A stretch of DNA of 64,000 nucleotides, taken from assembly GCA_963759115.1 (NCBI GenBank), contig CAVWXT010000001.1, positions 682,001 to 746,000 of the forward strand, read 5' to 3'. The notes under the pieces were generated by a model. The model saw nothing but the letters and a program-made list of their open reading frames with translations. It searched no databases and was not told the DNA's origin. The stretch is from CAVWXT01 sp963759115 (lineage in GTDB: Bacteria; Planctomycetota; Planctomycetia; Pirellulales; Thermoguttaceae). The stretch's first letter is position 1, and each line of letters starts with the position of its first letter. Shown here piece by piece: positions 38,024 through 47,184 of the stretch. The translations under genes and the position numbers were made by a program.

Positions 38024-38068
38024 CTCTCCCTCCTTCTCTCGAAAGCTCGAACAGCACGTCATTGTGCC

Positions 38069-38433
38069 GTGGAACTACTGAATTTCATAGAGCACGTGCG
38101 TACCATCCTCTTGCGCTGCGGCAGCGACATCGGCGGTGAATTCCAGAACGCCCCCCGTCGTGGTGGATTTGAGCTCCGCCAGGCGTTTGCCGCCGGGGTT
38201 TGTTCCGAGATGCATGGCCGGGGTTGTTCCCTCGTCATGGGAGACATAGGTTGTCGTGGCCTGAAATCGAAAGTCTCCTAAAGCAGGGACAAACTGTATT
38301 CAAACAAGGCAAAGCTCGCGACATGAACGTCTTCCTACTCGCCACACCAACCGATAAGGGTACGCGAAACGAGTTCCGGCGACTTGTTGCTGAAGGCAAG
38401 TTTGCTCTTGATAAGGAAGCAACAACGAAATAG
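38069..38433 (+). pseudogene. Short gene remnant of unknown family
   Basis: Two overlapping frames appear to belong together: FIEHVRTILLRCGSDIGGEF, then after a probable frame change near 38205, PEIESLLKQGQTVFKQGKAR and TRNEFRRLVAEGKFALDKEA to the stop. The composition looks protein-like but I do not recognise a family. No ribosome-binding site is seen at the 5' side, so this is probably a gene fragment. Confidence 0.3.
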
Positions 38434-38981
38434 GCCGATTCTTGTCCATCGATTCGGGGGCAAGGCGTAGCGAAGGGCCAACCAGACGGGTACAGGCGAC
38501 GGTTTACCGCCGCGCCTGATCCGCAACGTTGACCGCCGTCTCGTTATCTCGACCGTCTACTCGGACGATCCATCAAACCAGCCGTTAATGACACGGCTCT
38601 GTCCGCATCGTCCGTTCGTCGATGGCGGTCACGTACGGGCGCGATGTTCCCTCTCCGAGCGCGACGGGAGCATTCAGCATCGGCCTCCGTCTCATCAATG
38701 ATAGGGTTTCCGGCCTGGTTCAATTTCGGGTAACAGTCCAGTAGTTGCGTTTTGAAGAGATTGGGGTTTCTCGAAATGCCTGTTGCCCCCAGACTGGTGG
38801 CTGGCTGAAGTCACCCAGCTTCATGGAGGAAACAGACATGGGTTCCTATCTTAGCGTTTCCGGTATACTCCCGCAGCCCGATAGTACGGTTTTCTATCCG
38901 GCACTGGCGCTGGGGCTGTTATTTTCTGCTTTCCGTGTAACACTCGGCGTTTTCCGTTGTGTATACAGGTAGGGAGCGACC
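38434..38981. other. Gene-free intergenic region
   Basis: 548 bases. A 44-codon open frame from 38839 (MGSYLSVSGILPQPDSTVFY) ends 10 bases before the sigma-factor gene and has a GGAGG-like site. It could be a tiny membrane peptide, but nothing supports it beyond a hydrophobic stretch. No other structure noticed. Confidence 0.4.
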
Positions 38982-39419
38982 ATGACACTTACGCCTTCCA
39001 CCCGCGCCAGCCTGTTGCTCCGCCTGTGTGACAGCGAGGATCACGAGGCGTGGGTTGAGTTCGTAACCCTTTATGAGCCCGTGATTTACCGCTTACTGCG
39101 GCGACACGGGCTACAGGACGCGGATGCCCGGGACGTCATGCAGGAGTTGCTCCTGGCCGTCAGCCGGAGCATCGACCGCTGGGATCCGGCGAAGGAAGGC
39201 GGCTCATTTCGCGGCTGGCTGCGGCGCGTGGCTCGCAATCTGGTCGTCAACTGGTTGAAGCAGCGGGGCAGGCGCGTGGTGGCGACCGGCGGCCCCGACC
39301 TGCAATCGATGCTCGTCATGCTGCCCGCTGCCGACGAGCCGGATACGGTCGAGTTCGACCGTGAGTTGCGCCGCACCCTGTTTCATCGGGCGGGCCAGCA
39401 TGGGCATTCGCGCCGGTAA
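38982..39419 (+). pseudogene. ECF-type sigma-70 factor, truncated after region 2
   Basis: 145 residues. Region 2 of a planctomycete ECF sigma factor is clear: DHEAWVEFVTLYEPVIYRLL, GLQDADARDVMQELLLAV and GSFRGWLRRVARNLVVNWL. Similarity ends at ELRRTLFHRA and the frame stops soon after. Region 4, which contacts the -35 element, is missing, and I do not find it in the other frames of the next 200 bases. So this is a truncated gene rather than a simple indel. A promoter-recognising function is unlikely. An AGGGAG site precedes the ATG. Confidence 0.7.
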
Positions 39420-39596
39420 AGAGTCGGTCCCAAGCGAGGTCTCGCCCGTCACTTATGTATGGTGCCCCGAACTCGCATCCGGCAGACATACAAGATTCGC
39501 TTGACCCCCGCTTCAGGCTTATTGACGTGTTGAGCTGGCAGACGGGACAATAGGGTGTCGATGCTTCGGGGGGAACGGGTCCGGCGGTCACGCTCG

Positions 39597-39672
39597 CGTC
39601 GGGCACTGCCCGAACCGGACCTGTCGCTACCGCGTGAGCGAACCAAGTGAGCCAAGATTTCCGAGTGGCCAC
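39597..39672 (+). repeat. Direct repeat, copy A
   Basis: Contains GTCGGGCACTGCCCGAA (itself a TCGGGCA/TGCCCGA palindrome) and, 27 bases later, AGTGAGCCAAGATTTCC with AGTGGCC. The same pair of motifs recurs at 41884-41975. Copy A includes the GTG start codon of the membrane-protein gene at 39647. Confidence 0.65.
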
Positions 39673-41833
39673 AAGGGGACGATTCGTGAAACGCATTGCT
39701 TTCGTCGGCTTCTGGGCCTGTACGCTGGCACTTCTGTCAGGCTTGATTGTTCGCCTACTCTGGCTGGCACTGCCGACGGAGACCGGTCCACAGAACCTGT
39801 GGTTGACCTGGCGGAGTACGACAGCGGGGTGGCTGCTGGACGGCCGCGAACCGATCGGCTCACGCGATCCCCCGGAGCAAGCCGCGTTTTGGCTCCTTGA
39901 GGCGAATCGAGTCCTGGAGACCCGTCCGAACGACGCACGCCTGGCGATGGGGGCAGCGCTCGTGCTGGATTCGCCCGACACGGAATTCGAGGGCAAGTAC
40001 ATGACGGCTCTGGCACCGGAATGCCCAGAATTGGCGACGTTTCCCAAACTCGACGAGAATCGCCTTCGGCAGGCGGAAGACGCCTTCGAGGGCCAATGCA
40101 AGGCGCGTTGCCTAGAACTCGCGGCCAAGGCCGTTCAGCTTGACCCCACCAACGTCGACTGGTGGCAACTGCGGGCCTTGCTGTTGCGCCGTCCGTCATC
40201 ACATTCGTCCGACAGGGCCCCGCGCGATCTCAATTGGCTCGCGGTGCTCGAAGACAGTCAGCGCCACGATCCCAACAACGCACTCTACGACTACCTGGCC
40301 GCCAACTACTATTGGGAAGTCGGCGCAACCGTGGATTTTTCCAACGGAAAAGAACGGTTGGTGATCAAGGATGCCGACCTGTTCGTGAAAGGGATTGATC
40401 GTTTTGAGCAGGGCCAGGCCAAGCAGCGCCTCGCCGTCGGGGATGCAGGCTTCACGGCCGCCGCCGAGTTCCTCGGCCAGACGCGCATTCCGTCCATTTA
40501 TCAGGAGCGTATTGTCAACAGTCGCACTATCAGTCTGCGCCGGAGCTTGCTCTTGATCGACCTGTGGCGGTGGCAAGGTTACCGAGCGCAGGAAAAAGCA
40601 TCCGCCGACGATGTAGCTGGGGCGCTGGCGCTGGAGCGGCAGAATCTGCACGTAATCGCCCAGTATATGCAGGGCGGCGCGGGAGCGGCTTACGACCTCG
40701 TGGCGATTGCCGGTAAGGCTGCAACGGCGGCTAGGATGACAGAACTCGCCGACCAGCACAAGGACTTGCTGAGCGCGGCCGAGGCGGCGCAAATCGACGA
40801 TCTTTTGCAGGCCGCCATGCTTGACAAGAAGGTCATGCAAAATGTCGGGCAGAAGTTGAATGAGGGAAAGCCTGCACTAAGACAGGGCTCGCTCACTCCT
40901 GACAGCGCGACCGCCGCCTGCGGCATGGTCTGTGGTGTAGCGCTTTCGCTGGCTGTCCCACTATTCTTAGTTGGCCTCGCTGCGGCGATTCTTTCGCTGT
41001 GTTTCGCCCGTCGTGATGTTCCCGTGCTGGGACCGGTGGGGCAGGCATTTGCGTTGCTGAGTGCGATCGCGCTTAGCGTGAGCGTGTTTGGATTAGCGCC
41101 TGCGGGAATCATCAGTCGCGATGTTCAGACATGGTTCTTCGTAATCTGTTCGGGAATAGCGCCAGTTGTGGTGATTTCGTGGCTTGGTTGGCGGTGGGTA
41201 CGACGAGCACGCTTTCGCCTCAGTGTCCGCACGGTGCTCACGGGCGCTTTTGTCGTGTCGCTGCTCTTGGGTACCGTGTACGTCGGTCTAACTGATATCG
41301 CCTCATTCGTCGGTTCCCCATCTCGACTCTCAATCCCGCTCCGCTCCCTGGGTGGGTGGAATGCTGGTTTTGTTAACGCGACCCTGACTCGGGGGTATGG
41401 AGAATGGTTTTCGGCGGCGTACCAATGGGGTGCGTACCACGGTGAGTGCTGGGCCATTTTGCTCTGGGCGGGACTGGTAGCAGCGTTATGCACCCTGAAG
41501 ATGAGGGCGGCGACCAGCCAAAACATCGGCGGTTCCCTCGGATGGCGAAGTTTACTGGGAGGCTTGTTCCGTTCGCTTGCCCGGCCCGCATTTGTGATGT
41601 CCGCCATGATGTTCATGGTTTATCTCATCCTGGCCCCGGGCCTTCAGGAGAGAGCCGAACAAGAATTCCAGCAGAAGATCACGTTTGCTCGTCACCCGGA
41701 AAGGTACTGGACAAAGGTAGAAAAAGTTGTTCAGACGGTCCGCTCTGATGAGCACTTAATGGGGCAGTTGAGGGACGCTGTCAAGGTGGAGATGTCGAAG
41801 CCTGCAACTTCTGCCCGCGAGAGATCGGGATAA
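39647..41833 (+). CDS. Large TPR-like membrane protein of unknown function
   Basis: 728 residues starting at a GTG. An N-terminal membrane span (FWACTLALLSGLIVRLLWL) is followed by about 370 residues of helical, TPR-like sequence (AAFWLLEANRVLETRPNDAR, CLELAAKAVQLDPTNVDWW). Six or so C-terminal membrane segments follow (VALSLAVPLFLVGLAAAIL, AFALLSAIALSVSVFGLA, VLTGAFVVSLLLGTVYVG, CWAILLWAGLVAALC, FVMSAMMFMVYLILA). The last 60 residues are charged and cytoplasmic-looking. I do not recognise a named family; comparable proteins occur next to ECF sigma factors in planctomycetes, as here. A start a few codons later (at VKRIAFVGF) is possible. Function not assigned. Confidence 0.7.
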   Translation: MSQDFRVATRGRFVKRIAFVGFWACTLALLSGLIVRLLWLALPTETGPQNLWLTWRSTTAGWLLDGREPIGSRDPPEQAAFWLLEANRVLETRPNDARLAMGAALVLDSPDTEFEGKYMTALAPECPELATFPKLDENRLRQAEDAFEGQCKARCLELAAKAVQLDPTNVDWWQLRALLLRRPSSHSSDRAPRDLNWLAVLEDSQRHDPNNALYDYLAANYYWEVGATVDFSNGKERLVIKDADLFVKGIDRFEQGQAKQRLAVGDAGFTAAAEFLGQTRIPSIYQERIVNSRTISLRRSLLLIDLWRWQGYRAQEKASADDVAGALALERQNLHVIAQYMQGGAGAAYDLVAIAGKAATAARMTELADQHKDLLSAAEAAQIDDLLQAAMLDKKVMQNVGQKLNEGKPALRQGSLTPDSATAACGMVCGVALSLAVPLFLVGLAAAILSLCFARRDVPVLGPVGQAFALLSAIALSVSVFGLAPAGIISRDVQTWFFVICSGIAPVVVISWLGWRWVRRARFRLSVRTVLTGAFVVSLLLGTVYVGLTDIASFVGSPSRLSIPLRSLGGWNAGFVNATLTRGYGEWFSAAYQWGAYHGECWAILLWAGLVAALCTLKMRAATSQNIGGSLGWRSLLGGLFRSLARPAFVMSAMMFMVYLILAPGLQERAEQEFQQKITFARHPERYWTKVEKVVQTVRSDEHLMGQLRDAVKVEMSKPATSARERSG

Positions 41834-41883
41834 CGGCATCGCCATCCCGAGTGACTGTCACCGCCGCCCGCATCCTCAGGCCG

Positions 41884-41975
41884 TGCGTCGGGCACTGCCC
41901 GAAGGCGGCGGGGGAAGCAGAGTATTTCTTTGCCACTGAGGCAAAACGAGTGAGCCAAGATTTCCTAGTGGCCGC
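41884..41975 (+). repeat. Direct repeat, copy B
   Basis: CGTCGGGCACTGCCCGAA followed 42 bases later by GAGTGAGCCAAGATTTCCTA and GTGGCCGCA. It matches copy A at 39597-39672, 2.29 kb away, so the membrane-protein gene is bracketed by a direct repeat. A shorter piece (GCGTCGGGCACCG) lies near 42344. Confidence 0.65.
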
Positions 41976-42042
41976 ACTTGACGGCCTGATTGCGGTGATT
42001 GATACCAGGCAGTACATTGGAGAGTGGTTAAGAGGGCTCGTC

Positions 42043-42291
42043 ATGCGATGGCGCGTAGTAATTCTGTCATCCGTACTTCTTCTCCCGTCCGCGGCTGCTC
42101 AGGATTTCAGTTGGCTGACCGGAACCCACGGCAGGTCCGGCTCGGGAGGCACGCGCGGTCAAGACGAATATCATTCAGAAACGGATGGAACCTATCCCCA
42201 GGAAAGCCACTATCCCGACGCGAGCGAACAGAAGCGTCTTGTGGTCGAATGGCGCAAGGTCCTCGCCTCACCTCTACTTCAAGCTTGCTGA
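42043..42291 (+). CDS. Small secreted protein of unknown function
   Basis: 82 residues: a clear signal peptide (RWRVVILSSVLLLPSAAAQ) and a short hydrophilic, Gly/Ser- and acid-rich mature part (SGSGGTRGQDEYHSE). A GAGGG site lies close before the ATG. No family recognised. It could be the 5' remnant of a longer gene, since the last residues (LASPLLQAC) do not look like a natural end. It lies between the large membrane-protein gene and the kinase gene, in the same direction. Confidence 0.45.
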   Translation: MRWRVVILSSVLLLPSAAAQDFSWLTGTHGRSGSGGTRGQDEYHSETDGTYPQESHYPDASEQKRLVVEWRKVLASPLLQAC

Positions 42292-42468
42292 CGTGCAAAC
42301 GTAAATGGACGACCATAGGTGTCAGGGGATGTGTCGCACGCCATGCGTCGGGCACCGGCCCCATTGACGGCGACCGGACTCTCTGCTAACGGTGGTGTTG
42401 TCGGACCGTCTGCACGGCGGGCTGCCGGTTCGGCGCTACGTTAGCCGCACTTGGGGGGGGGACGAGCC

Positions 42469-45400
42469 ATGAGCACGGACTCCAGGGGAGCGGATGGCTC
42501 CCGGACCCAACCGCGGAACGACCCGACCTCGCCGGGGCGTGATCGCCTCGATCCCCCCGAGCCCCGGCCGTCCCAGCCCAAGGCATTGAAGGTCCGTTGC
42601 CCGCACTGCCACAACCCGATCGAGGTTGTGGACACGGACCCACTCACCGAGCTACTGTGCCCATCGTGCGGCAGCCGCTTCAATCTTGTCAGCGGCCAAT
42701 CCACGGTGGCCTTTGCCCCCGGCGGCGCCGAAAACGATCGGCCATTTCACGCTGTTGGAGCCGGTGGGCGCGGGCCATTTCGGCAGCGTGTGGAAGGCCC
42801 GCGACACCAAATTGGATCGCACCGTGGCGGTAAAGATTCCGCGGGCAGGCCAACTCGATCAGGAGGGCAACGAGCAGTTCCTCCGCGAGGCCCGGGCCGC
42901 CGCCCAGATCAGGCACCCCAACATCGTCAGTATCCACGAGGTGGGCCGCGAGGGCGACACGGTCTATATCGTCAGCGACTTCATCCAAGGCGCGAACCTT
43001 AGGGAGTGGCTTACCGGGCAGCGGCTGACGCCGCGGGAAGCCGCCCAGTTATGCATGAAGTTGGCGATGGCGTTGCACGAGGCGCACGAGGCGGGTGTGA
43101 TCCACCGCGACCTCAAACCGGGCAACGTGCTGATGGACCTCTTGGGCGAGCCGTATATTACTGATTTCGGGCTGGCAAAGCGGGAAAGCGGCGAGATCAC
43201 CATGACCGTTGAAGGGCGGATCCTCGGCACGCCCGCCTACATGTCGCCGGAGGAGGCCCGCGGCGAAGGACACCACGCCGATCGCCGCACCGACATCTAT
43301 TCTTTGGGGGTGATCCTCTTCGAACTCCTCACCGGCGAGGTTCCTTTCCGGGGGAGCGAGCGGATGTTGATTGTGCAGATCCTCAAGGATGAGCCGCCGC
43401 GGCCACGCACGCTCCACGGCCGCGTGCCCCGCGATCTGGAGACGATCTGCCTGAAGTGTCTGGAAAAAGACCCCGGGCGGCGGTATGCGACGGCCAAAGA
43501 ACTGGCCGACGACCTGCACCGCTATCTGGCCGGCAAACCGATCCGCGCCCGCCCGATAAGTAGCGCCGACCGCGCTTGGCGGTGGTGCAAGCGGAATCCG
43601 GTAGTGGCGGGATTGTCGGCTGCCGCTGTGGCGTTGCTCTTGTTGGTTGTCTTGGCAACGAGCGTGGGTTACCTCAAGACCAGCGCCGCCTTGGCCACTA
43701 CCGAACAGGAGCGGCGGCGAGCAGAGACGGCCCTTGAAAACGAAGCCAAGGCGCGACGCGAGTCGGAGACTCGGAGGCAGCAGGCCGAAGAGGAGAAGCA
43801 AAAGGCGGAGCAGAACTTGTACTATGCTCGGATCGCGCTGGCTCACCAGAAGTGGCTCGGGGCCGAGGTGGGCGAGGCGGAAAGGATGCTCGATGTTTGC
43901 CCCACGCATTTCCGCGGTTGGGAATGGGGCTACCTGAAACGCCTATGCCACCTCGACTTGCTCACGCTCCGCGGACACGCAGGCGGGGTCATCTGTGTGG
44001 CCTTCAGCCCGGACGGCACGCGGCTGGCCTCGGGGGGCTGGGATAAGACGGTCAGGGTCTGGGACGCGCAAAGCGGGCAGGAAATGCTCACGCTTCGCGG
44101 AGATTTATATCAGGTGCGCAGCGTGGCCTTCAGTTCGGACGGCAAGCGGCTGGCCTCGGGAGGCTGGGATAAGACGGTAAAGATCTGGGACGCGCAGAGC
44201 GGCCAGAAAATGCTCACGCTCCGCGTTGAATCCCCGGTCCAGAGTGTGGCCTTCGGTCCGGACGGTCTGCGGCTGGCCTCGGCAAGCCATGACAAGACGA
44301 TCAGGATCTGGGACGTGCAAAGCGGCCAGGAAATGCTCACGCTCCGCGGACACACCGAATTGGTCCAGGGCGTGGCGTTCAGTCCGGACGGCCAGCGGCT
44401 GGCCTCGGCAAGCTCTGATAAGACAGTGAAGATTTGGGACGCGCAAAGCGGTCGGGAAATACTCACGCTCCGCGGACACACTGAGTTGGTCCAGAGCGTG
44501 GCCTTCAGTCCGGACGGCAGACGGCTGGCCTCGGCAAGCTCTGATGAGACGGTCAAGATTTGGGACGCGCAAAGCGGCCAGGAAATGCTCACGCTCCGCG
44601 GTCACGCAAGCGAGGGCGTCTGTGTGGCGTTCAGTCCGGACGGCAAGCGGCTGGCCTCGGCAAGCGGCGTCCATGCGGTCAAAATCTGGGACGCGCGAAG
44701 CGGCCAGGAAATGCTCACATTCCGCGGACACACGGACTTGGTCCAAAGCGTGGCGTTCAGTCCGGACGGCGAGCGGCTGGCCTCGGCAAGCAACGACGGG
44801 ACAGTGAAGATTTGGGACGCGCAAGACGACCGGGAAATGCACACACTCCGCGGGCACGCAGGAGGGGTCATCAGTCCGGACGGAAGGCGGCTGGCTTCGG
44901 CAAGCGACAACGGGACAGTAAAGATCTGGGACGCGGAAAGCGGCCAGGAACGGCTCACGCTTCGCGGGCACACAGGCGTGGTCAGCGAGGTGGCCTTCAG
45001 CCCGGACGGCAAGCGGCTGGCCTCGGCAAGCGGCGTCTATACGGTCAAGATATGGGACGCGCGAAGCGGCCAGGAAATCCGCACGCTTCGCGGACACGCG
45101 AACTACGTCGCGAGCATGGCGTTCAGTCCGGACGGCGAGCGGTTGGCCTTGGCAAGCTCTGATAAGACGGTGAGTATTTGGAACGTGCAAAGCGGCCAGG
45201 AAATGCTCACGCTCGGCGGACACTCAGACTACGTCGCCAGCGTGGCCTTCAGTCCGGACGGCAAGCGGCTGGCCTCGGCAAACTCTGATGCAACGGTCAA
45301 GATTTGGGACGCGCAAAGCGGCCAGGAAACGCTCACGCTCGGCGGACACGCAAGCGGGGTCACGAGCGTGGCCTTCAGTCCGGACGGCAAACGGCTGGCC

Positions 45401-45799
45401 TCGGCAAGCTGGGACAAGACGATCAAGATCTGGGACGCGCAAAGCGGTCGGGAAACGCTCACGCTCGGCGGGCACACAAGCGGGGTGACGAGCGTGGCCT
45501 TCAGTCCGGACGGCAAGCGACTGGCCTCGGGAGGCGGGGACAAGACGATCAAGATCTGGGACGCGCAAAGCGGCCAGGAAATGCTCACGCTCCTCGGACA
45601 CACACAGTTGGTCCAGAGCGTGGCCTTCAATCCGGACGGCAAGCGGCTGACATCGAGAAGCGAGGAGTCGGTCAAGATCTGGGAGGGGGGAGAGGAATGG
45701 AATCCAAGTCCAAACAGGGCCGACCTCCTGGAAGGCCGTGGGATCCGCGATACGGCGACGGGCCAAGGGGAGAAGGCATTCGGCGTTTCCACGCAATGA
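42469..45799 (+). CDS. Membrane Ser/Thr protein kinase with 14 WD40 repeats, frameshifted
   Basis: About 1110 residues. It begins MSTDSRGADGS and has a zinc ribbon (CPHCHNPIEVV, CPSCGSRF) typical of planctomycete kinases. The kinase domain follows: GAGHFGSVWKA, VAVKIP, HRDLKPGNVL, DFGLAK, GTPAYMSPEEARG. One membrane span (VALLLLVVLATSVGYL), a charged coiled-coil (ERRRAETALENEAKARRES) and 14 WD40 repeats come next. The zinc ribbon and kinase are in different frames, joined by one extra G near 42725. The repeats outside should form two seven-bladed propellers. Catalytic residues are intact. Ligand and substrates are unknown. It follows a broken sigma factor, a frequent pairing in this phylum. 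Confidence 0.9.
43954..45690 (+). repeat. Tandem array of 14 near-identical WD40 repeats (126-base units)
   Basis: Each unit encodes 42 residues of the form LTLRGH...VAFSPDGKRLASAS.DKTVKIWDAQSGQE. Unit 8 is short (GHAGGVISPDGRRLASAS lacks about four residues before SPDG). Units 4-5 and 11-13 are nearly identical at the DNA level, pointing to recent amplification or gene conversion. A side effect is a 372-codon open frame on the opposite strand. Confidence 0.85.
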
Positions 45800-45954
45800 A
45801 TACCGAGAGAGGCGACAGCCACCGTGTAAAGGCTCAGCCTTTCCGACTCGATATGGCCAGCGTTCGCCAGACAACATTCTTGATCGTGCGGAACGGAGGG
45901 GAGAATCGGATTCGGGAACCATGTCAATCTTTGTTGAAATGGGAGGGATGAGTC

Positions 45955-46797
45955 ATGGTACTAGACGTTACGCGCGTTGATGTGTGGGCGGCCAGTATTG
46001 ACGACCGGCCCGGCGGTCTTGCCAAGAAACTGGCGCCATTGGCCGAAGCCGTGCAGCAGCTCGAGTTCGTCATCGCACGGCGAGCACCAGGCCAAGCCCG
46101 TAAAGGAGTCGTTTTCTTGACGCCGTTGAAGGGGGCTGCTCAGATCCGGGCGGCGAAGAAGGCCGGTTTCAAGAAAACCAAGGGCCTTCACTCGCTGCGG
46201 GTCGAAGGCCCAGACAAACCGGGGCTCGGCGCCCAGATGACCCAATTGCTGGCCCAGGCCGGCATCAACCTGCGTGGGTTGGCCGCCGCCACAATTGGCG
46301 GACGATGTGTCGTGAACCTGGCCTTTGATTCCGCTGCCAACGCGAGCAAGGCCGCGGGCCTACTGGAAGCGTGTGTCTGCGTCTGCAACCTGTGCGATCG
46401 GGGAACAACGCCGTGCAAGATAACCGTGATATGCTCGTTAGATGGGCCCGCGCGCGACCTTGAGTACGACGACGTCGACTGTTGTACCTGGGGGAACGCC
46501 TTTGGCCCACCACCACCTGAAGTGGGCGACACGACCGTGTATACCGTCTTCCTGTTCAGCCCCCCTGAGGACCCACCCCTCTTTCGCATCGAAGCCGACG
46601 TGATCAGGTTCAGTTCGAGCCGGAAGAGCTTCCTGCACGCCCACTTCGAAAGCAACAACTGGTCGGAGGATGGAGACCCAACGACCGACTGCATGTCATC
46701 GTTGACCAGTCACCCTCTGCATTGGGGCGGCGGTAACTGGGGCGGGCCGGAGAGCACCTTCATGATAATCGACACCAATCAACACCCACACACATAA
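45955..46797 (+). CDS. ACT-domain protein fused to an unknown Cys-rich tail
   Basis: 280 residues. Residues 1-138 are a complete tandem ACT domain protein (DVWAASIDDRPGGLAKKL, RVEGPDKPGLGAQMTQLLAQ, GINLRGLAAATIGGRCV), a class that binds amino acids. The family normally stops there, but the frame continues from about AAGLLEA into CVCVCNLCDRGTTPCKI, PARDLEYDDVDCCTWGNAF and a beta-rich tail ending NQHPHT. The tail is Cys- and acid-rich and unlike the ACT family; I do not recognise it. A GGGAGGG site precedes the ATG. The junction may be a gene fusion by deletion. Confidence 0.65.
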   Translation: MVLDVTRVDVWAASIDDRPGGLAKKLAPLAEAVQQLEFVIARRAPGQARKGVVFLTPLKGAAQIRAAKKAGFKKTKGLHSLRVEGPDKPGLGAQMTQLLAQAGINLRGLAAATIGGRCVVNLAFDSAANASKAAGLLEACVCVCNLCDRGTTPCKITVICSLDGPARDLEYDDVDCCTWGNAFGPPPPEVGDTTVYTVFLFSPPEDPPLFRIEADVIRFSSSRKSFLHAHFESNNWSEDGDPTTDCMSSLTSHPLHWGGGNWGGPESTFMIIDTNQHPHT

Positions 46798-47184
46798 GCT
46801 CGCGAACCGCGAACGCCAAACGCACTCCAGCGCGGCGTCACGTAACTCTTCGGTTCTAGCGTAGCTTTGACAGCGACGCTCGCAAACTTCACGGCGCACG
46901 TCGGCGCTGGCACGGGGTGTATTGGATCCACCCCGGCTGCCGGGCGGCGTGGTTGGACAGGCAAACACTCCCCCTCGGGAGCTCGGAGTGTCTCAGCCTC
47001 TTCGCTGGTTTCGTGTTGTCGTTTTCTCGACCAAATTCTGGGTCGGGGTTTCCCCGTCTATATCTCAATAGCCGCATGCTGGGTTGCTACGATTTCCTCT
47101 CGCGCCTAGGATACACAGTCAGCGTGACCCCGGCCGCGTGCCCCGGCACCGCCGTTTCGACGAATTTCCATCATCCCTCGGTGA
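46798..47184. other. Gene-free intergenic region
   Basis: 387 bases with no recognisable gene or repeat; overlapping open frames on both strands have no supporting features. It presumably holds the promoter of the UDPGP-family gene. Confidence 0.5.

Noticed and set aside
44105..45223. Minus-strand open frame of 372 codons within the WD40 array
   Set aside because: It mirrors the repeat period of the plus-strand WD40 gene, has no family resemblance and no ribosome-binding site.
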